In this document: positions 28,307-33,262 of the stretch, piece after piece
Position numbering within the stretch: position 1 is the stretch's first letter
Layout: each line of letters starts with the position of its first letter
Assembly (NCBI GenBank): GCA_003615045.1
Contig: ML014309.1
Span: 1-33,262 of the forward strand
Length of the DNA stretch: 33,262 bases
Source: Caulochytrium protostelioides
Taxonomy: Eukaryota > Chytridiomycota > Caulochytriomycetes > Caulochytriales > Caulochytriaceae
Direction: 5' to 3'
Notes under the pieces: generated by a model
Seen by the model: only the letters and a program-made list of their open reading frames with translations
Database searches by the model: none
Told to the model about the DNA's origin: nothing
Translations under genes and position numbers: made by a program

Positions 28307-28907
28307 ATGACGGAGGAAGCGCATCGTTGCGACGTATTGGGCGTGCAAGGCGTGCGCCACCAATTCCGCACCGTCCTGGTCGGCGAGTTCCGGACGACCC
28401 AGATGCATGCCGAGACGACTGACCTCCTGACCGAGGTGCAAATCCGGGACCCGATGAAGGTGCCGATCTCACCCGCGTCCCGGGCGGGCGCTCCCCCGAC
28501 CGCGCCAACGGTCGTCAACCCGACTCTCAGGACTCGGACGGGTGCTGACCCCCGACGCGCCGACGGCGGTCAATCCGGTCCGCAGGACCTGGGTTGTGTC
28601 CTCAGGGGTGTATGTCCAGACGACTGTGGTCCTGAAACCCGGGAAACGCCGGCGCAAGGGGACCGGGGGCTGAGGATTGCTGTGGTATAAAGCCACCAAC
28701 GGCAATGAAGCCACCCACAGCAAGATGGTGAACCGCGACCTCCATGCCGCGTTGACCATCCGACGCTGCCTGGCCTTACCCGCCAGACCGATAGCGCTGT
28801 GCCGCAACCCGGAGCAAGCTCATCCGAAGATGAATCGAATGCGCTACTGTCTCTGGGCGGGACCCTTAAGGCGGCACCACAGAGGGAATGGTGTTGGCGT
28901 TAGGTAA
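28307..28907 (+). mobile_element. Fanzor (eukaryotic TnpB-like) nuclease remnant, 3' part
   Basis: Fanzors are eukaryotic relatives of the IS200/IS605 TnpB RNA-guided nuclease, carried on DNA transposons. Two C-terminal landmarks appear in the right order. At 28370-28405 a beta-strand leads into VLVGEFRTTQ, comparable to the family's DEfrTS block at the start of the zinc ribbon. At 28720-28760 is KMVNRDLHAALTIRRCL, comparable to the RD-x-NAA-x-NI block that carries the last RuvC aspartate, followed by a Pro-Arg-Pro-like ARP. The stretch between is about 100 codons and the zinc-ribbon cysteines are mostly not recognisable. The two blocks lie in different frames, a stop falls at 28671, and nothing like the N-terminal RuvC motifs fits before the kinesin gene 330 bp upstream. 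It is a broken 5'-truncated copy. No terminal repeats were identified. The family call rests on motif memory, not a search. Confidence 0.55.
28501..28593. repeat. Imperfect tandem duplication inside the Fanzor remnant
   Basis: The 38-bp segment at 28501-28538 (CGCGCCAACGGTCGTCAACC...) recurs at 28556-28593 with about 74% identity by eye, offset 55 bp. An offset that is not a multiple of three would shift the frame, which may be one reason the conserved blocks no longer share a frame. Confidence 0.6.
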
Positions 28908-29791
28908 GTTTGGCCTATATATATATGAGCACACGTTGTCACGTATGTTCGTTAAGAAACTATGTGGGTGGTCTCACCGGACATTGTTTTGCGGACGGAC
29001 ACTACAACTATAGTTCTGAAAAAAAAAAAAGTACCGAGAACTCATACATGTCGACTGTGAACGGCCCGGCGATGTCTCTAAGTCACTGCGAAGACCGCAC
29101 GAGGCTGCCAAGACCCAACAAAGTTGCGAAGGGCCAAGATGGTGGGCCGAGATTGCCAAAAGTCCGGTCGGGCGTAGACGCCCCGCGCGTATCATGCGAC
29201 GACGGCGGATCGCGCGGCGTCTTGAACGGATCGGCGATCATACTGAGGAAGCGATGGAGGCGGTCCTCGCTCCCCATCGGTGTCCATTCGAAGCCACTCA
29301 GCTAGACTCGTGTGCTGGCGGCCGCTCGACGACCGTGGCTCTGTGGGGGTTTCCGACCTGGTATGCGGGGACACGCCGCCCTTGCTGACAAAGCAGGCCA
29401 CCAACGGCAGCGGCCGGCCGTGGCGGGCCCGATGGCAGTCCCCCGAACTGGGAAAGGCGGAAGCGGGCCTCCGCGACGGCCCACCACGGTGAGGACCGAT
29501 CGCGAGCGGGTATCAACCCTATCATTGGTGGTGGCCACGATGGTCTTTCCACAATGGCAGCCGCCACGGCATCGCGGCGTGGCCGCCGGCCAAGGCGGGG
29601 TCAGGGGGGCCCGCCTACGGTGCGGCTTGTCGGGCGTTAGCCCGTGCGGCGCCATCCGGGGGGGCGGAGAGCCATGTCCGTGAAGGTCGTGACCGCGCCC
29701 ATTTTTCCCGCGATTTAGTATCCTTTTGGACACAGCAGCAAGAGCCGTAGCAACAACATCAGTCCCAGCGACAGTGACAGCAGCAGGAGCG

Positions 29792-29829
<38 letters not shown>

Positions 29830-29906
29830 GGCGAGGCGCAGGCCTCTTCGATCCACGTCAGTCCCGCGCCACATGCGTCGCTGACGAGCGACTTCTTGGC
29901 GACGCG
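28908..29906. other. Intergenic region before the SNF2-lobe-like gene
   Basis: About 1 kb without a convincing gene. The left part (28910-29100) is clearly less GC-rich than its surroundings, with TATATATATA at about 28916 and a run of 12 A near 29020; it may still belong to the transposon or its flank. A (CAG)11 tract is at 29793-29825. Short upstream exons of the next gene could lie here but cannot be demonstrated. Confidence 0.45.
29793..29825. repeat. (CAG)11 trinucleotide repeat
   Basis: Eleven perfect CAG units, preceded by looser CAG/GAC copies. It ends 81 bp before the ATG at 29907. In one frame the region reads as a Ser-rich sequence continuing into HVSPAPHASLTSDFL, but this is not the frame of the downstream gene. 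Confidence 0.95.
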
Positions 29907-32381
29907 ATGCGGCCCCTCGAGGGGCATGCGCAGGCTTCGCGGACGCCGCAGCCGCCCTCTCCCGCAGGCAGCAAGCATTTTCCGCCGGCTCGGCTGCCGC
30001 GTCCCGTCCTCAGGGACGGATCGGCCCATGTCTCGCGTTATCGCGGCGATGGCGGCCCCAGTGGTAGCGATGGTCCTGGCAATCGCGAGGGCGGCGATGG
30101 CGGCGGCGGCGGCGGCGATGACGGCGCGTCGTCCATCACCGATACCCGTGGCGCGATGGGACGACTTCCTGCCGACGGCCAACACGCCAGAGACGCCGCT
30201 TCCAGCGACAAGCGTGACCCGGCGTGCCTCTTGCGGCGCAGGTCGCCCCGGCCGCTGCCGGATGAGCCAGAGCACCTCTTTGCCTTGCTGCGGCTGTCCC
30301 CCATGCAGACGTATTTGTACAAGCGCATCTTGTGCCGGTATGCCGAGTCGTCCAACCTTCTGACGCATCCGGCGACCTGTGCATTTCTCCGCGAGGAGAC
30401 CATCGGCGAGCTGCTCGCGTGCCTCAACCAGCCGCTGATGTGCCGCGACGTCCCGTTCCCGCCGTCCCGCGAGGCCCTCTGGCAAGGCAGTGCCAAGCTG
30501 TTGGCCCTCCGTGCTTGGATCCAAGCGCTGGCGCCGGGCCGGGCACAGATCGTGTTTGCGTCGGGCGACGAGCTCTGCGCGGCTTACGAGCTGGTCATGG
30601 CTTCCCGCGGCGCAGACCTCGACGGCGCGGCCGCCCCGCGGCCCGGCAGCCCGACGGCCACGGGCACGGGCGACCCCGCTTTCGCGCATCTCCGCTGCTT
30701 GCAGTGGCTCGAGGCTGCGGACGGCGCGGGCGAGGATGGCGCGGACGAGCCAGAAAACGCGGACGGCGCTGGCGACGGGCTGCGTGTGCTGTGCTTTGCT
30801 CATGAGAGCTATCCATTGCGGCCTGAGACGCAGAGCTTACTTGTCTACAGCAGCAGCCGCCTTGCCACCTGCGCGCCGCGGCTCACAGCCGAGCTGAAAT
30901 GGGCGCCGTTTTTCCCGGTCCAACAGAGCGAGAAGATGACGCCGACGTCGACGCGGACGCCGTCGCTGCTGCAGACCATGACGCTGGTTGTCCGTGATAC
31001 CATCGAAGAGCGCATGCTGCATCACCGTCTGCGTCCCCGGACGTCTGAAACGCGGCCCTACGCAGCTGTGCCGCCACCAGCGATCGGCGTGGACGCTCAT
31101 TCTGATGAACCTGAACCCAAAAACGAGGAGGACGAGGGCGGCGACGAGGATGAGGAGGGTGACGACGACGACGACGACGACGACGGTGCGGCGCACTTGA
31201 GTGACCGCGACCTCGGCTGGGGACTGGACCGCCACTATTATCCGACGACAGGCTTGCCGCCGCTTGACCCAGCCTCCGTGGTCGCCGCGACGACAGCCGC
31301 GCTCCCGGATCCATCAAAGCTCGCTCCGCTGCCGCTGCCGCCAAAGGCCGTCAAGCGCTATCACGAGGCGTTTGTCGCGTCGTCGCTCCAGAAGCGTCGC
31401 GGCGATGTTCACTGGCTGTGGCATGCGCCGGCGGTGCCCGCTGGCACGACCCACAAACCCCATGCGGCGGCGCCGGTGCAGATCGTGCGACGACGGACGG
31501 TCCGGCGGGCGGCCGCCGCCGTGGCCGCTGCCGCGCCGCTCGTCGATGTCATGGGCGCCCGCATGCTGGGGCTGGTGGTGCGTGACTCGGGCCGTGCACG
31601 CCACCAGCTCCTCACTGGCGGTCACGATATCGACTTCTTTTCCCGCGGTGTCGCCACCCGCGCCGGCGCCGCCTCCCGCGCCGGCGCCGCCATGACCGCG
31701 CAGCCCAGCGAGCAGTCGCTGGGGGCTGTACGCCCGAATGCCTCGGTGGCCGCCGGCAGCTGGAAGGCCGCTGCAGAGGCCGCCCATCGTGCCTTCCGCA
31801 TCGCCGCGGCGCGACGGCGCCAACGCTGCCCGCACCAGCGCCTCGCCAGGCACCGCGGATACAGTCACCGTGCCAGGGTGCCTCCTGACGCAGCATCCTC
31901 CTCGGTTCCTGCACCCGTCTCATTGTCGTCGTCGGCGGCAGCGGCAGCGGCGGCGGGGTCGTCGGTGGCGGCGGCTACCAGCACGATGCCGCGGAATGGA
32001 CCCGAAACTACCACGAGCCGGTCTCGCAAACGATCGGCTGCGGCGGCGGGTCTGAGTATACTCACCCGGTGGCCGGGTCGTGCCGCCGACCGCGAACGTC
32101 GCTGGGCGTCGCGACGATGGGGCCGCGCGTGGTCGTCGCCGCCCGCGCCCACGTCGGCGTCGTCGGTATCCTTGTCGTCGCCGCCGTGGTCGTCGTCTCC
32201 GCCGCCGCCGATGTCGGCGCCGCCGATATTGGCGCCGTTATCATGGCCGTCGCTGTCGACCTCGCCATCCTTGCGGCCGTCGCTCAGCGTCGTCACCCCC
32301 GCAGCTGATCGTCCTGTCCGCACCGCCCAGTCACGCAGCGGGCCGCAGCGGGTCGTTGTTTCCGCCGGCGCGATCGGCTGA
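29907..32381 (+). CDS. SNF2 helicase C-lobe-like protein, possibly Hda2/Hda3-type chromatin factor
   Basis: An 824-residue protein whose residues about 123-375 resemble the second RecA lobe of SNF2 chromatin remodellers. LRLSPMQTYLYKRIL matches the usual L-x-x-x-Q-x-x-x-Y-x-x-IL entry. LLACLNQPLMC stands where 'LRK-CNHP-L' is expected. SAKLLALRAWIQAL matches 'SGKL-x-x-L', and VVRDTIEERML matches the terminal 'TIEE-I' segment. The ATPase lobe (Walker A, DEAH) is absent, and the motif VI arginines are not evident. This resembles the ATPase-dead helicase-like domain of Hda2/Hda3, the non-catalytic subunits of the Hda1 histone deacetylase complex. Flanks are disordered: a Gly/Asp-rich N-terminus, an acidic EDE/D-run at about 405-427, and an Ala/Ser/Pro-rich C-terminus. 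The ATG 29907 is the first possible; upstream exons could exist. The gene looks real but the family is tentative. Confidence 0.55.
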   Translation: MRPLEGHAQASRTPQPPSPAGSKHFPPARLPRPVLRDGSAHVSRYRGDGGPSGSDGPGNREGGDGGGGGGDDGASSITDTRGAMGRLPADGQHARDAASSDKRDPACLLRRRSPRPLPDEPEHLFALLRLSPMQTYLYKRILCRYAESSNLLTHPATCAFLREETIGELLACLNQPLMCRDVPFPPSREALWQGSAKLLALRAWIQALAPGRAQIVFASGDELCAAYELVMASRGADLDGAAAPRPGSPTATGTGDPAFAHLRCLQWLEAADGAGEDGADEPENADGAGDGLRVLCFAHESYPLRPETQSLLVYSSSRLATCAPRLTAELKWAPFFPVQQSEKMTPTSTRTPSLLQTMTLVVRDTIEERMLHHRLRPRTSETRPYAAVPPPAIGVDAHSDEPEPKNEEDEGGDEDEEGDDDDDDDDGAAHLSDRDLGWGLDRHYYPTTGLPPLDPASVVAATTAALPDPSKLAPLPLPPKAVKRYHEAFVASSLQKRRGDVHWLWHAPAVPAGTTHKPHAAAPVQIVRRRTVRRAAAAVAAAAPLVDVMGARMLGLVVRDSGRARHQLLTGGHDIDFFSRGVATRAGAASRAGAAMTAQPSEQSLGAVRPNASVAAGSWKAAAEAAHRAFRIAAARRRQRCPHQRLARHRGYSHRARVPPDAASSSVPAPVSLSSSAAAAAAAGSSVAAATSTMPRNGPETTTSRSRKRSAAAAGLSILTRWPGRAADRERRWASRRWGRAWSSPPAPTSASSVSLSSPPWSSSPPPPMSAPPILAPLSWPSLSTSPSLRPSLSVVTPAADRPVRTAQSRSGPQRVVVSAGAIG

Positions 32382-33187
32382 GGGCGCATCGGCATTGGCA
32401 GGTGTATCGGCATCGGCATCGCGGCTTGAAGCCACGGCTGTGGCCAAGCATGGCGTGGGCGGATGCCCTCCTCGCATCGACCGCATGAACCTTGGTGGTG
32501 AGGGCGGCTCCACGGACCCATGATGGCCATTTGGATGGCGATCATGCCATGAAGCGACCGTAACAACCCCGTTGGCGGCAGATGCTTTTTCATGGAAAGT
32601 GTACTGAACGCTTGAATCAGCGTCGGTGGCAATCACCGTGGCGGATGCGATTACCGATGAGGCATGCGGCTCGCTGGGCGTCATCCGCTGGACGCTTCCA
32701 GATGCAGAAGGCCTGATGCAGCGAAACGCTGGGATTGTGTGATGGCCGGGATAGCGACTGTCTGGACGGCCGCGTGGTCCACGCCGCGCTAGCGCTCGAA
32801 AGGCGGAGATGAAGATGGATCTGGCGGGCGTCATCGGCTTTTGACCATTCCGGCTGGGGACCGCCGACCTTTCGCGTCTGGGGTTGTCGTGCCGGTCTTG
32901 TGGCGCCGCCCCAAGGTCGTTCTGTGGCTGAGCGGGCCGCGCCGGTGTGTGGGGACCACACCGGACGCCGCGTTGATCGCTCACCATAATGGTAACCATA
33001 AACCACTCGCGTGCCATCTCCGCGCCAACAAAATTTCCGAAGAGTCTCTTACTTGCTTTTTTTTCGTGTGTTCCCATCGACTTCCTGGACACGTGTGATC
33101 TTCCGATCTGACAGCATCCTTCTCCCTGTCGTGCGCATCCTCCGCACAGTGTGCTCCTTCCCGGTCTCTTTTCTTCACGCTTCTCCA
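32382..33187. promoter_or_regulatory. Intergenic region before the right-edge gene
   Basis: About 0.8 kb without a supported gene. A minus-strand frame across it has mixed third positions and no ATG at its start. A C/T-rich leader with a T run (about 33055-33187, e.g. GCTCCTTCCCGGTCTCTTTT) leads up to the ATG at 33188, like the leaders of cytochrome c and the gene at 13902. Confidence 0.5.
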
Positions 33188-33262
33188 ATGAGTGACGACC
33201 GCATCGAAAGCGCCGTATTGCGCGTCCGTAATCGCCTAGCTACAGGCGGTTATGGAGCTTGT
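33188..33262 (+). CDS. Start of an unidentified gene, cut by the window end
   Basis: Twenty-five codons remain: MSDDRIESAVLRVRNRLATG and five more. The start follows a strong pyrimidine tract of the kind seen before other genes here, in a CCAATGAG context. The sequence is too short to name a family, and part of it could be intronic. Confidence 0.45.
   Translation, partial: MSDDRIESAVLRVRNRLATGGYGAC

Noticed and set aside
29302-29874. Minus-strand frame of 190 codons with an Ala run
   Set aside because: The Ala run is the translation of the CAG repeat; the rest has no motif and no ATG-supported start.
32331-33188. Minus-strand frame of 285 codons near the right end
   Set aside because: First codon is TTG, third positions are not biased to G/C, and it overlaps the pyrimidine leader of the gene starting at 33188.

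Overview
This is a GC-rich nuclear segment of a eukaryote. It carries spliced genes (a GT-AG intron in cytochrome c and another in a kinesin), pyrimidine-rich leaders ahead of several start codons, and third codon positions that are almost all G or C. The set of genes suggests a flagellated, fungus-like organism. A kinesin-9 (KIF9/KIF6 type, a family restricted to ciliated lineages) sits with an MIT-domain spastin, a yeast-like PBDC1/YPL225W protein, a Vma12 V-ATPase assembly factor, PIG-H and MRD1. A zoosporic fungus (Blastocladiomycota or Chytridiomycota) fits best. This is inference; another GC-rich flagellate cannot be excluded, partly because the Qc-SNARE here looks like the SYP7 family best known from plants and algae.

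Layout, left to right: a gene-poor 2.5 kb with a GCGAG repeat; cytochrome c (+) converging on MRD1 (-); an unknown 294-aa protein (+) converging on a SYP7-like Qc-SNARE (-); VMA12 (-); a small ATP-synthase-subunit-k-like membrane protein (+) converging on PIG-H (-); PBDC1 (+) converging on spastin (-); an unknown Ala-rich 237-aa protein (+) converging on a protein with a C-terminal hydrophobic hairpin (-); kinesin-9 (+); a broken Fanzor/TnpB-family remnant (+); a large protein resembling an inactive SNF2 helicase C-lobe, as in Hda2/Hda3 (+); and the first 25 codons of another gene at the right edge (+).

The genes are unrelated housekeeping functions (respiration, rRNA processing, membrane fusion, V-ATPase assembly, GPI-anchor synthesis, microtubule severing, flagellar motility, chromatin) and do not form a pathway cluster. 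Their arrangement is regular: five convergent pairs separated by only 81-206 bp alternate with divergent gaps of 0.8-2.8 kb. Most of the short tandem repeats lie in those divergent gaps. The least ordinary elements are the Fanzor remnant, the SYP7-like SNARE and the SNF2-lobe-like protein. I found no tRNA, rRNA or CRISPR array by eye.
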